Shown: positions 8,610 to 16,979, counted from the first letter of the stretch. The stretch is 64,000 nt of DNA from PVC group bacterium (GCA_945870225.1 CAMBRF010000012.1:22684-86683), one strand, 5' to 3'. A program made the numbers and translations. The notes: generated by a model not told the origin, from the letters alone.

Positions 8610-10412
8610 TCAGGCATTCAGCCGACTCTTCAATCCTTCCAGTTCCTGCTTGAGGGCTTTCGGCAGACGATCACCAAGCTTCTCGTAATAGCCGGCGATA
8701 TCCACCGCTTCGTTCTTCCACCCCTCGGCATCCACGGACAACAGCGCCTTGATCTCATCCTTGCTGATCTTGAGACCCGACACATCCAGCCCATCCTCCG
8801 CCGGCAGGTTTCCGATCGGGGTTTTGACGGCCTTGGCCGTGCCTTCCACGCGCTCGCAGATCCATTTCAGCACGCGGCTGTTCTCGCCGTAACCCGGCCA
8901 GAGCCACTTGCCTTCGGGGCTCTTCCGGAACCAGTTGACAAAGAAGACCTTCGGCAGTTTGCTGCGATCCGTACGGCCGGCCATGGACAACCAGTGGGTA
9001 AAGTAGTCGCCCATGTTATAACCGCAGAAGGGCAGCATGGCGAAAGGATCGCGACGCAGCACGCCCGCCTTGCCGAGCGCGGCCGCAGTGGTCTCGGATC
9101 CCGTCGAGGAGCCCATAAACACTCCGTGTTCCCAACTGAAGGCCTCGTTGACCAGAGGGATGGTCGAGGGCCGGCGGCCGCCGAACAGGAACGCCGAGAT
9201 CGGAACACCCTTGGCGCTTTCCCATTCGGGATCGATCACCGGACACTGCAAAGCCGGAGCCGTGAAACGTGCGTTCGCATGCGCAGCCTTACGCCCGCAA
9301 TCCGGGGTCCACTCCTTGCCTTCCCAGTCAATCGCCTTGGCCGGCGCGGGAACACCCATATCCTCCCACCAGATGTCACCCTCGGGCGTCAACGCCACAT
9401 TCGTGAAGATCGTATTGCGCGTGATCGTCTTCATCGCATTCGGGTTCGACTGGTCCGAGGTCCCCGGCGCAACGCCGAAGAAGCCTGATTCCGGGTTCAT
9501 GGCATACAGGCGGCCATCCTCACCCACGCGGATCCAGGCGATATCGTCGCCCAGGCAGCGCACAGACCAACCCGGCAGGGAGGGCTGCATCATCGCCAGA
9601 TTGGTCTTACCGCAGGCGCTCGGGAACGCCGCACAGACATAGTGCTTCTTGCCCGCCGGCGAGGTCAGCGCCAGAATGACCATGTGCTCCGCCATCCAGC
9701 CTTCCTTGCGGGCCACCACCGAGGCGACGCGCAGCGCCAGACACTTCTTGCCGAGCAACGCATTGCCGCCGTAACCGGACCCGTAGGACCAGATCGCCGG
9801 CTCATCCTGAAAATGAACGATGTACTTCTTGGCCGGATCGGGCTGACAGGGCCAGAAATCATCCTTCTGCCCGGGCTTCAACGGCGCGCCGACCGAATGC
9901 AGACAGGGAATAAAGGTTCCCGCCGCGCCCAGCTTGTCCAGCACCGCCTGCCCCATGCGCGTCATGATGCGCATATTCACCACCACGTAGGGCGAATCCG
10001 TGATCTCAATGCCGATCTTGGCAATGGGCGAATCCAGCGGGCCCATGGAGAAGGGAATCACGTACATCGTGCGCCCTTCCATGCTGCCGGCGAAAAGTCC
10101 CTTCATGGTCTCCTTCATGGCGACCGGATCGGCCCAGTTGTTCGTGGGGCCGGCGTCTTCCTTGTTCTTGCAGGAAATGTAGGTGCGGTCTTCCACACGG
10201 GCCACATCGCTGGCATGGGACCGGGCCAGGAAGCAGCCGGGGCGCAGCTTTTCGTTAAGCGGCGTAAAGGTTCCGCCCTTCACCATCAACTGGCACAAGG
10301 CGTTGTATTCGGCGTCGGATCCGTCACACCAATGGATCTTGGCGGGTTTGCACAGGGTGGCCGTTTCGTGGACCCAGGCGACTAGTTTACTGTTCTTCGT
10401 CGGTTCACTCAT
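8610..10412 (-). CDS. pckG: Phosphoenolpyruvate carboxykinase (GTP)
   Basis: 600-residue GTP-dependent PEPCK, which interconverts oxaloacetate + GTP and PEP + CO2 + GDP. The kinase-1 loop [12 protein letters not shown] includes the reactive cysteine at about residue 267, diagnostic for the GTP form. [12 protein letters not shown] and [15 protein letters not shown] are other conserved segments. Length is normal. The ATG at 10410-10412 follows AAAAAGGAGC, and a longer upstream frame is rejected. In anaerobes it serves gluconeogenesis or, in reverse, CO2 fixation to oxaloacetate on the succinate route. Which applies here is not shown by the sequence. A strong terminator follows it. Confidence 0.97.
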   Translation of the reverse strand: MSEPTKNSKLVAWVHETATLCKPAKIHWCDGSDAEYNALCQLMVKGGTFTPLNEKLRPGCFLARSHASDVARVEDRTYISCKNKEDAGPTNNWADPVAMKETMKGLFAGSMEGRTMYVIPFSMGPLDSPIAKIGIEITDSPYVVVNMRIMTRMGQAVLDKLGAAGTFIPCLHSVGAPLKPGQKDDFWPCQPDPAKKYIVHFQDEPAIWSYGSGYGGNALLGKKCLALRVASVVARKEGWMAEHMVILALTSPAGKKHYVCAAFPSACGKTNLAMMQPSLPGWSVRCLGDDIAWIRVGEDGRLYAMNPESGFFGVAPGTSDQSNPNAMKTITRNTIFTNVALTPEGDIWWEDMGVPAPAKAIDWEGKEWTPDCGRKAAHANARFTAPALQCPVIDPEWESAKGVPISAFLFGGRRPSTIPLVNEAFSWEHGVFMGSSTGSETTAAALGKAGVLRRDPFAMLPFCGYNMGDYFTHWLSMAGRTDRSKLPKVFFVNWFRKSPEGKWLWPGYGENSRVLKWICERVEGTAKAVKTPIGNLPAEDGLDVSGLKISKDEIKALLSVDAEGWKNEAVDIAGYYEKLGDRLPKALKQELEGLKSRLNA

Positions 10413-10509
10413 GGTCTTCTCTTGCTCCTTTTTGTTTAAAGAATGCGACCCTCCGCATCCGCTGGCACCTGCTGATTTTCTCTCTAAGCAGGCCCAAAGT
10501 TGGCGGCGG

Positions 10510-10538
10510 AGTCTACCGGTCATACCCCTTGAAAACAA
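10510..10538 (-). promoter_or_regulatory. Possible promoter of pckG
   Basis: On the minus strand TTGTTT (10533-10538) and TAGACT (10510-10515) are spaced 17 bp, leaving a leader of roughly 90 nt before the pckG ATG. The boxes are four of six matches each, so this is tentative. Confidence 0.4.
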
Positions 10539-10699
10539 GCGAAAAGTCGTAAAAATGCAAAGAAGTCAGAATTCAGAATCCAGAACAAGAGAAGACTAGG
10601 ATAAAAGGCCTGTAGCCGGTGCTTCGCACGTGACACAAGGCCATAGCGATCTTCGATGACTTGTTTTCATTCTGATTTCTGCCCCCCTGTGTCGCTGTA

Positions 10700-10744
10700 T
10701 TGTTTTCAGTATTTTCCCCCATTAAAATCAGGGTTTCCCTGATT
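10700..10744 (+). promoter_or_regulatory. Promoter with overlapping 19-bp palindrome
   Basis: TTGTTT (10700-10705), a 17-bp spacer and TAAAAT (10723-10728) form a good sigma-70-type promoter. The perfect hairpin AATCAGGG-TTT-CCCTGATT (10726-10744) covers the end of the -10 box and the expected start site, so it could be an operator or the 5' hairpin of the transcript. Confidence 0.5.
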
Positions 10745-10780
10745 GCGCGAAAAGCGGGCTTCCTCTAGCCTGTGCGCGAA

Positions 10781-11011
10781 ATGAACACCAAGTCGAGAGT
10801 CGGATGCTTGATCGCAAGCGCGGGCGGACTGTTGGCGCAGGTTGCGTCGGCCTCTCATACCTACGGCCCCGTGGCCCAGACAGGCGGATTCCTCCGCACT
10901 CTCGAGGGTCATCCCGTGCTGAGCACTCTCATTCGCCTGTGGATACTGGCGATGGCCCTGATCGCGGGCGCGGTCGTTGTCGCCGCCCTGATCAGGCCGA
11001 CTGCCCGCTAA
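10781..11011 (+). CDS. Small membrane protein, unknown function
   Basis: 76 residues. The N-terminus looks like a secretion signal or first membrane helix (VGCLIASAGGLLAQVASASH). A second hydrophobic segment, RLWILAMALIAGAVVVAALI, reaches almost to the C-terminus, so one or two membrane spans are likely. I recognise no family. No Shine-Dalgarno precedes the ATG; a GTG nine bases upstream is possible. A credible promoter lies 50 bp upstream, which favours a real gene. Its 3' end overlaps the convergent cstA 3' end by 20 bp. Codon use is ordinary for the region. It might be an accessory of the CstA transporter, but only position suggests this. Confidence 0.45.
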   Translation: MNTKSRVGCLIASAGGLLAQVASASHTYGPVAQTGGFLRTLEGHPVLSTLIRLWILAMALIAGAVVVAALIRPTAR

Positions 11012-12686
11012 GGGTCTTCCCGGGCCGCCTCACCACCAGACTGTAGAAGCTCTCGATAATCAGCCAGACGCTGAGAACCAGCAGCACCACGCCCACCACG
11101 CCTGATATCCATCCGTCCGGCTTCAAGGCCTGCCCGGTCCGAACCGCGCGCACGAACGGAACAACCTGCAAATACAGCGACCAGAGCGTCATCGTCATCA
11201 TGAAGGCCATCGGGACCAACGCAATCCAGGCGCTGCGGCCCATGCGCAACATCCACACCGAGACCGCAAGCAGAATCAGACTGGCAAGCAACTGGTTGCT
11301 GGTACCGAAAATCGGCCAGGCCAGCAGGTAAGCCTTCTCCTTGGTCACCAGCAGAAAGGCCATCGGCAGCAACAGGCTGACCGCCGTGGCGATCACGGCA
11401 CCCGCCGTCCCCTTGAGGCCCAGAAGTTCCTGAAGGATGTAGCGGCTCAGGCGTGTACACACGTCCAACGTGTCATAAACAAACGTCGAGAACGCCAGCA
11501 GCGCAAAGGGGAAAGCCACGGCAAAACCGATGCCGACCAGCCCCATGGATCGGGCCACCCCGTTGGCATACACCGTGTTAGGATCGGACTTCAACATTTC
11601 CGACCCGAGCGGCAGCATCATCACAGTCCCAAGGGCCAGTACCGCCACCAGTCCTTCCAGCAGCATACCCCCGTAACCCACCAGGCGTGCATCGCTTTCC
11701 TTGGCCAGTTGCCGCGCCGTGGTGCCGGAGCTGACAATGCCGTGGAAACCGGAGCAGGCTCCACAGGCCACGGTAATGAACAACACCGGGAACAACATTT
11801 TCCCATTCACCACACTGGCCCAGCCCCCCGTCAGGTTGAGCGCCGGATACTGGATCGTATAGCCGCCAAAAAAGGCCCCCACCAGTCCGGCGCCAATGGT
11901 CAGATAGAGCAGCCAGCCGCCCAAATATCCCCGTGGCTGGAGCAGAAGCCAGATTGGAAGGATCGACGCCACAAAACAATAGGCCAGCAGGATCATGTTC
12001 CACTGCCGCACCGACAACCCGTTCAACGTGTCCAGCAAGGGTTGCGGCAGATGGGGACCCACCCACACAATCAACAGCACCACCGGAATGAAAATGGCGG
12101 TTGCCAGCCACAGATTCATGCGCGCCTTGTAGAGCAGCACGCCCAACACCAAGCTGGCCATCAGATAGAGAATCGAGGACCCGGCCACGGCAGGACCATA
12201 CGCCTGCCCGCCCTGAACGCTCTTAAAGGTCTGGGCCGTGATATCCGTGAAGGCGATAATCACATATTCCAGACACAACCAGACAAACACCAGGAAGAGC
12301 AGATGCGAGGTGCGGGACATATGCGCCTTGACCACCTCGCCCATCGAAGTCGCCTTATGCCGGATCGACGCGACCAAAGAGGCATAATCATGCACTCCGC
12401 CAATCAGCACGGAACCGAAGAGGATCCATAACAGGGCCGGCAGCCACCCAAACCAGATACCGGCCAAAATCGGCCCGATAATCGGCCCGGCCGCCGCAAT
12501 GGCGGAAAAATGCTGACCCAGCAAAAGCGCGGGCTTGGCCGGAACATAGTCGACCCCATCGTTGATCTCGCAGGCCGGAGTGGGACGGCGGTCATCGAGC
12601 GGCAGGCGATCACTCAGGATGCGCCCGTAGAAGCGATACGCGAGCAGAAACACCAGCATGGCCAGGGCAACAATTTGAATAATCAT
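10992..12686 (-). CDS. cstA: Carbon starvation protein CstA / pyruvate-peptide transporter
   Basis: 564-residue polytopic membrane protein of the CstA/BtsT family, which takes up pyruvate and perhaps peptides in a cation-coupled way. Conserved early segments are present: YRFYGRILSDRLPLDD, GVDYVPAKPALLLGQHFSAI and AAAGPIIGPILAGIWFGW. About 15 membrane helices follow. Family members range from about 480 to 700 residues and this one belongs to the shorter group. The ATG at 12684-12686 follows TAAGGATG. Lying beside pckG, it suggests a pyruvate or peptide-carbon gluconeogenic theme. Confidence 0.95.
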   Translation of the reverse strand: MIIQIVALAMLVFLLAYRFYGRILSDRLPLDDRRPTPACEINDGVDYVPAKPALLLGQHFSAIAAAGPIIGPILAGIWFGWLPALLWILFGSVLIGGVHDYASLVASIRHKATSMGEVVKAHMSRTSHLLFLVFVWLCLEYVIIAFTDITAQTFKSVQGGQAYGPAVAGSSILYLMASLVLGVLLYKARMNLWLATAIFIPVVLLIVWVGPHLPQPLLDTLNGLSVRQWNMILLAYCFVASILPIWLLLQPRGYLGGWLLYLTIGAGLVGAFFGGYTIQYPALNLTGGWASVVNGKMLFPVLFITVACGACSGFHGIVSSGTTARQLAKESDARLVGYGGMLLEGLVAVLALGTVMMLPLGSEMLKSDPNTVYANGVARSMGLVGIGFAVAFPFALLAFSTFVYDTLDVCTRLSRYILQELLGLKGTAGAVIATAVSLLLPMAFLLVTKEKAYLLAWPIFGTSNQLLASLILLAVSVWMLRMGRSAWIALVPMAFMMTMTLWSLYLQVVPFVRAVRTGQALKPDGWISGVVGVVLLVLSVWLIIESFYSLVVRRPGKTLSGQSA

Positions 12687-13016
12687 ATGGCATCCTTACG
12701 GAAGGCGGGGGTTATTCCCGTCCAACGGGTGGCGAACCTAACACAACCCTGCAATCCGCTTCAAGACCGGCATTCAAGAGCAGGTGCACCTTTTCTATTC
12801 TAAATTTTCTATATTCTGGCGTTTTGGCTCAAATACTCAAAAGGAAAGGCTTGTTATGGGAGTGCGGCGGCTTGACGCCGCTTTTCTTCGGCGCGGCTTG
12901 ACGCGCCGTGCTGTCGGCCTGTCAAGCCAGGCCTGAGGCATCTGCCCTCCCTTTCTGTTTGCCTTGCAGGGCGGGCGCGTGTATCAGGAGGATTCAAAGG
13001 AAAGGAAGGCGTAACG
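12687..13016. other. Intergenic region between cstA and crcB
   Basis: 330 bp between divergent genes. It holds the cstA leader, an AT-rich stretch around 12790-12840 that may contain promoters, and a three-hairpin repeat at 12858-12951. I looked for a fluoride riboswitch ahead of crcB and could not find the conserved GGNGATGG core. Confidence 0.6.
12858..12951. repeat. GGGAG/CTCCC-clamped three-hairpin repeat
   Basis: An outer GGGAG (12858-12862) can pair with CTCCC (12947-12951). Between them lie three perfect hairpins. GCGGCG/CGCCGC (12864-12881) and CGGCGCG/CGCGCCG (12889-12908) both have the loop GCTTGA. GGCCTG/CAGGCC (12916-12933) has the loop TCAAGC, the reverse complement of GCTTGA. 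The pattern resembles a REP-type interspersed element. It sits just upstream of crcB and could also shape its 5' leader. Confidence 0.6.
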
Positions 13017-13409
13017 ATGTTCCGGGGATTCTGGCCATATTTTTGCGTGGGGATCGGGGGACTACTCGGCAGTCTTTGCCGTTACGGCCTCGCACTGCTG
13101 ACCCAGGGGCACTCGTTCGCCCTGCCGCTCGGGACGCTCGGCTCCAACCTTATCGGATGTTTTGTCATCGGACTCCTCACGCAGATCACCGCTGGCACGG
13201 AATGGGTCTCGCCAGCCACCCGCCTCTTCCTGGCCACCGGGTTCTGCGGCGGATTCACCACCCTGTCGTCGTTGATCTATGAACTGGCCCAGATGGTGAA
13301 AACAGGGGAATGGTGGTATGCTTTCCTCTATCTCAACGTTACGTTTATAGGCGCCATGGCGGCCTACTATCTGGGAACCCTTCTGGTAAAGGGCGTGCTC
13401 AGGGTCTAG
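13017..13409 (+). CDS. crcB: Fluoride channel CrcB/Fluc
   Basis: 130-residue four-helix membrane protein that exports fluoride as a dual-topology dimer. Diagnostic segments are GIGGLLGSLCRYGLA at the N-terminus, GSNLIGCFVIGLL in helix 2 and the GFCGGFTTLSSLIYE signature that lines the pore. Length is typical. The ATG at 13017 follows GGAAGG. Multi-hairpin repeats lie on both sides, and the stop codon (13407-13409) overlaps the first base pairs of the downstream one. It is probably a stand-alone housekeeping detoxification gene. Confidence 0.95.
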   Translation: MFRGFWPYFCVGIGGLLGSLCRYGLALLTQGHSFALPLGTLGSNLIGCFVIGLLTQITAGTEWVSPATRLFLATGFCGGFTTLSSLIYELAQMVKTGEWWYAFLYLNVTFIGAMAAYYLGTLLVKGVLRV

Positions 13410-13551
13410 GGAGGGACGGCGTGTCGCCGTCCGCGGCGCGCAGCATGCGCGCCCTCCCATGGGGTGACGGGTTGAATTTAGGGAGGGACGGCGTGTCGCC
13501 GTCCACGGCGCGCAGCATGCGCGCCCTCCCATGGGGTGACGGGTTGAATTT
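13408..13551. repeat. Two tandem 72-bp units, each a perfect three-way junction
   Basis: Units 13408-13479 and 13480-13551 differ at one base (13433 G, 13505 A), which falls in a linker. In unit one GGGAG (13409-13413) pairs with CTCCC (13454-13458). Inside are GGACGGC/GCCGTCC (13414-13432, loop GTGTC) and GGCGCGC/GCGCGCC (13435-13453, loop AGCAT), separated by two bases. Helices abut without gaps. The pair fills the space between the crcB stop and the cbiR start. Confidence 0.85.
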
Positions 13552-13564
13552 TCGAGGGACGATC

Positions 13565-14395
13565 ATGGAACTCAAAGGCGAAGCCAGGGTGTTGACCGCC
13601 TTCCCTCCCTTGCCTCACGTACCTGAACCGCACGCTTTCCGCCTCGGTGTCACGTCCTACGTTCATCCGGCGGATATCCTGCCCAATGTGGAGGCGGTGG
13701 CGCCTTTCGTCGACGACATTGAACTGGTCTTTTTCGACTCCGGGGAGCATTCGAACCTGCCGTCCGCACAGGACATCCGGACCCTGCGGGATCTTGCCGC
13801 GGCGCATGACCTCACCTACACCGTGCATTTTCCCATCGATAAGGCGCTGGGCAGCCCCTCGCCGGCGGAGCGCGAGGACCTCCTAACTCAAATGCTCCGG
13901 ATCGGCGATCTCTGCCGCCCGCTCCAACCCCATGGCTGGCTGCTGCACGTGGAGGGCATCACCCCCGCCGCCCTTCCCGAACGGATTCATGAATGGCAGC
14001 GTGACGCGCTTCCGTTGATCGCCCGGCTCGACCGGCATCTGGGTGATAGCCGCCGCATCTGCCTCGAAAACCTGGGGTACCCCTTCGCCTGGTGCGATCC
14101 GTTCCTGGCGCAATTCCCGTTCAGCATCTGTCTTGACGCCGGCCACCTCTGGCAGGGCGGATTCGACTGGCGCGATCATGTGGCCCGCTATCTCCCCCGG
14201 ACACGCGTCATCCACCTTTACGGCACGGCCGAAGGGTCGCGGCATTTTTCCCTGACGGTTTCCCCGGCACAACTCGTCCGGGACTTTCTGGTCTCCATCG
14301 GGAACTATGACGAAGTCCTGACGCTGGAGACCTTTGGTCACGAGGATACGGTCTCTTCACTCGAAAGGTTATCGGAATGTCTAAGCAATCCTTAA
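13565..14395 (+). CDS. cbiR: Cobamide-remodelling phosphodiesterase CbiR-like
   Basis: 276-residue AP-endonuclease/xylose-isomerase-like TIM barrel. I assign it to CbiR, the enzyme known from Akkermansia muciniphila that hydrolyses the nucleotide loop of imported cobamides so that the lower ligand can be replaced. Supporting residues are RLGVTSYVHPADILPNV at the start, metal-ligand-like HFPID, LHVEGIT, CLENLGYP and CLDAGHLW, and RVIHLYGT. The context is decisive, because the next gene, overlapping by 19 bp, is CobU, which activates the released cobinamide. The ATG at 13565 follows GAGGG. The frame is open further upstream through the tandem repeat, but that part is not homologous to the family. 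Confidence 0.8.
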   Translation: MELKGEARVLTAFPPLPHVPEPHAFRLGVTSYVHPADILPNVEAVAPFVDDIELVFFDSGEHSNLPSAQDIRTLRDLAAAHDLTYTVHFPIDKALGSPSPAEREDLLTQMLRIGDLCRPLQPHGWLLHVEGITPAALPERIHEWQRDALPLIARLDRHLGDSRRICLENLGYPFAWCDPFLAQFPFSICLDAGHLWQGGFDWRDHVARYLPRTRVIHLYGTAEGSRHFSLTVSPAQLVRDFLVSIGNYDEVLTLETFGHEDTVSSLERLSECLSNP

Positions 14396-14940
14396 GTCGG
14401 CGCGGTCGCATTGTTCTCGTGCTGGGCGGCGCCCGGAGCGGTAAAAGCACCTATGCCCAGCGGCTGGCGGAACAGTGGTGGGTCCGGCCCCTCTACCTGG
14501 CCACGGCCGAGACACTCGACTCGGAAATGGTGGCGCGGGTCAAACTCCACAAGCAGAAACGCGGCGCCCGCTGGGCCTGCGTGGAGGAGACCCTCGATGT
14601 CGCCGCCGTGATCCGGCGAGAGACCCCTCCGCGCGACGGCCTCCTGCTCGATTGCGTCACCCTCTGGCTGTCCAACGTCCTCCTCAAGGAAGGCGAGCCG
14701 GCCATTCAAGCCCGCAAGGACGACTTGATCGCGGCGCTGCAAACCACCCCCACGGATGTGATCCTGGTCAGCAACGAAGTGGGCATGGGCGTGGTCCCCG
14801 ACTCCGAACTGGGCCGGCAATTCCGGGATCTGCAGGGCTGGATGAACCAGGATCTGGCGGCCGTCGCCGACACCGTGGTGTTCGTCATCGCCGGCCTGCC
14901 GCTGGTGCTGAAAGGCCAGGATCCCTTGGCCCGCCCCTAA
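14377..14940 (+). CDS. cobU: Adenosylcobinamide kinase / cobinamide-phosphate guanylyltransferase
   Basis: 187-residue bifunctional CobU/CobP. It phosphorylates adenosylcobinamide and then attaches GMP to give adenosyl-GDP-cobinamide for nucleotide-loop assembly. The P-loop is GGARSGKST (17-25). The family motifs LYLATAE, LLLDCVTLWLSNVL and VSNEVGMGVVP are intact, and the protein ends in the usual IAGLPLVLKG. It is translationally coupled to cbiR. The stop overlaps the stop of the convergent YhcH-family gene. CobS, CobT and CobC are not in the window. Confidence 0.95.
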   Translation: MSKQSLSRRGRIVLVLGGARSGKSTYAQRLAEQWWVRPLYLATAETLDSEMVARVKLHKQKRGARWACVEETLDVAAVIRRETPPRDGLLLDCVTLWLSNVLLKEGEPAIQARKDDLIAALQTTPTDVILVSNEVGMGVVPDSELGRQFRDLQGWMNQDLAAVADTVVFVIAGLPLVLKGQDPLARP

Positions 14941-15383
14941 ACCTCCACTTTCGCCACCAACTTGTACATCGGCCCGTCACCGGCCATCGGGGCGTGGGCA
15001 TCCTCCGGGAAGAAAATGACGAAATGCCCGGCGGGCACCGGAATCCACCATTCGGGGCGTTCCTGAAAGAATTCAAGGTCCTTGGCCGCGTCGAACCCCT
15101 TCCCGGTCAGGGTCGGATCCAGATGCCGCCACCCCATGAGGTCGAAGCCTTCCACCACATACTGGATGTCGATGTAACGCCGATGGGTTTCGAATCGGGC
15201 CTGCGCCTGCCCGCGCCCACCCTCCGTGATGACACTGGCATAAAGCCGGTTGCCATCGATCTCCTGCCTGCCGGCCGGCAGCCTGGGAACCGCCTTCTGC
15301 CGCCTGAGCCAGTGAAACGCGGCCTTGAAACCGGGATGCATCGCCTCATACCGCTCCGCATTGTGAATCGTGTCCAGAATCAT
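14937..15383 (-). CDS. YhcH/YjgK/YiaL family protein (DUF386)
   Basis: 148-residue cupin-fold protein of the YhcH/YjgK/YiaL family, often linked with sialic acid, sugar acid or anomer metabolism. Conserved features are FETHRRYIDIQYVVEG, where His and Asp are putative metal or substrate ligands, and the terminal PAGHFVIFFPEDAHAP. The ATG at 15381-15383 follows AGGAGG; an upstream in-frame extension is not family-like. It stands alone between convergent cobU and divergent hydG, so context gives no substrate. Confidence 0.88.
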   Translation of the reverse strand: MILDTIHNAERYEAMHPGFKAAFHWLRRQKAVPRLPAGRQEIDGNRLYASVITEGGRGQAQARFETHRRYIDIQYVVEGFDLMGWRHLDPTLTGKGFDAAKDLEFFQERPEWWIPVPAGHFVIFFPEDAHAPMAGDGPMYKLVAKVEV

Positions 15384-15464
15384 GCCCGCCTCCTGTTGTG
15401 ATCGAGATGGGGCATGTTTAACCATAAACGGCGGCCCCAAAACCACAAGAAACAGCAATGCTCA

Positions 15465-15493
15465 TTGCACGTGTCCTGAGTAAAGTGATACCA
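15465..15493 (+). promoter_or_regulatory. Possible hydG promoter
   Basis: TTGCAC (15465-15470) followed after 17 bp by ATACCA (15488-15493), about 27 bp before the hydG ATG. The -10 box is poor, so confidence is low. Confidence 0.3.
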
Positions 15494-15519
15494 TACGGCC
15501 TTATTTTACAGGAGCCGTC

Positions 15520-16917
15520 ATGAATAACCCTGCGTCCACCGTACCGATCAACGAAGCCATCATCGAGCAAACACTCTCCCGTCTCGCACACCCCGACGCG
15601 AAGCAGATCCACGACGTCCTCGCCAAGGCGCTTGAAATGAAGGGGCTGGATTTGTCCGACGTGGCCGTGCTGTCGTCCATCAGTGACCCCGAACTCATGG
15701 GCGAGCTCTTCGCCGCCGCCCGCAAGGTCAAGGAACAGATCTACGGCCAGCGGTTGGTCATGTTCGCCCCGCTCTACATCTCGAACCTGTGCGCCAACGA
15801 ATGCCTCTACTGCGCCTTCCGCGCCCGCAATCAGGAAGTGCACCGCCGCGCCCTGAGCCAGGAGGAGATCGCCGAGGAAACGCGAATCATCGTCAACCAG
15901 GGTCATAAGCGCGTTTTGGTGGTCGCCGGCGAATCCTATCCGCGCGAAGGGTTCTCTTATGTGCTCAAGGCGATTGAGACCGTCTACAGCGTGCATGAGG
16001 GCCGCGGCGAAATCCGGCGCGCCAACGTCAACGTGGCCCCCCTGACGATGGATGAATTCAAGCTGCTGAAGGATGCCAAAATCGGCACCTACCAGATTTT
16101 TCAGGAAACCTATCATCGCGCCACCTATAAGGCGGTCCATCTCTCAGGCAAAAAGGCCGACTACGACTGGCGGGTCTCCGCCCCGGACCGCGCCATGCAG
16201 TCGGGCATCGATGATGTCGGCATCGGCGTCCTCTTCGGATTGTTCGACTGGCGCTTCGAACTGCTCGCCTTGATGCAGCACATCCAGCACCTGGAATCCA
16301 AATTCGGCGTGGGCCCCCACACCGTCAGCATGCCGCGCCTGGAACCCGCCACGGGATCGGATATGGCCAGCCACCCACCCAAGCCGGTTTCGGACGTGGA
16401 TTTCCGGAAACTCGTGGCGATCATCCGGCTGGCCGTGCCCTACACCGGCATCATCATGTCCACCCGCGAAACACCCAACCTGCGCCGCGAGACCTTCGCC
16501 CTGGGCGTGTCCCAGATCTCGGCCGGCAGCCGTACCAACCCCGGCGGCTACGCCGATGGGGAGAAGAATGACTGGAGCCAGTTCTCGCTGGGCGATCACC
16601 GCTCGCTGGATGAAGCCGTCCGGGATGTCGCCCAACTGGGTTACATTCCCTCCTTCTGCACGTCCTGCTATCGTGTGGGCCGCACGGGCAAGGACTTCAT
16701 GGACGTCGCCAAACCCGGCGATATCAAATACCATTGCGACCCGAACGCCTTGTCGACCTTCCTCGAGTACCTGCTGGACTACGCCTCGCCGGCGACAAGG
16801 GAGACGGGCGAGAAACTGATCCGCGACACGCTGCTCAACATGAATCCCCTGCAGCGGTCCGTTTCCGAGAGCCTGATCGAGAAAGTCCGCTCCGGCAACC
16901 GCGACGTCTTCTGCTAA
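15520..16917 (+). CDS. hydG: [FeFe]-hydrogenase radical-SAM maturase HydG
   Basis: 465-residue tyrosine lyase that makes the CO and CN ligands and the Fe(CO)2CN synthon of the H-cluster. The radical-SAM triad is C91-xxx-C95-xx-C98 (CANECLYC). The C-terminal auxiliary-cluster motif C380-xx-C383-x22-C406 separates HydG from ThiH, which lacks it. QETYHRATYKAVH and GPHTVSMPRLEPA are further family segments. The ATG has AGGAG upstream. It is followed 62 bp later by the TM1266-type regulator. HydE and the hydrogenase itself must lie elsewhere. Confidence 0.97.
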   Translation: MNNPASTVPINEAIIEQTLSRLAHPDAKQIHDVLAKALEMKGLDLSDVAVLSSISDPELMGELFAAARKVKEQIYGQRLVMFAPLYISNLCANECLYCAFRARNQEVHRRALSQEEIAEETRIIVNQGHKRVLVVAGESYPREGFSYVLKAIETVYSVHEGRGEIRRANVNVAPLTMDEFKLLKDAKIGTYQIFQETYHRATYKAVHLSGKKADYDWRVSAPDRAMQSGIDDVGIGVLFGLFDWRFELLALMQHIQHLESKFGVGPHTVSMPRLEPATGSDMASHPPKPVSDVDFRKLVAIIRLAVPYTGIIMSTRETPNLRRETFALGVSQISAGSRTNPGGYADGEKNDWSQFSLGDHRSLDEAVRDVAQLGYIPSFCTSCYRVGRTGKDFMDVAKPGDIKYHCDPNALSTFLEYLLDYASPATRETGEKLIRDTLLNMNPLQRSVSESLIEKVRSGNRDVFC

Positions 16918-16979
16918 GAGGTTTTTCTCCCCCTGTCCGAACCCGTATGCTAAAAGAAGGCTGAGCCCAAGGAGAACAC

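Larger units (their letters stand above)
10413..10780. other. Intergenic region between pckG and the small membrane protein
   Basis: About 370 bp with no gene. It holds the pckG leader and probable promoter, a short degenerate tandem repeat (TCAGAAT, TCAGAAT, CCAGAA) at about 10566-10585, and a plus-strand promoter with an overlapping 19-bp palindrome at 10700-10744. I see no known structured RNA. Confidence 0.6.

Noticed and set aside
12687..13016. Fluoride riboswitch ahead of crcB
   Set aside because: Expected from family knowledge, but the conserved GGNGATGG and pseudoknot segments are not there; the hairpins are a repeat element.
13408..13551. CRISPR array
   Set aside because: Only two near-identical adjacent 72-bp units with no variable spacers and no cas genes; internal three-way junctions fit a REP-like repeat.
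13410..13564. Cobalamin riboswitch ahead of cbiR-cobU
   Set aside because: No B12-box sequence was found; the space is filled by the 72-bp tandem repeat.
15520..16917. ThiH (thiamine tyrosine lyase)
   Set aside because: The C-terminal C-x2-C-x22-C cluster motif and the TM1266 neighbour identify HydG.
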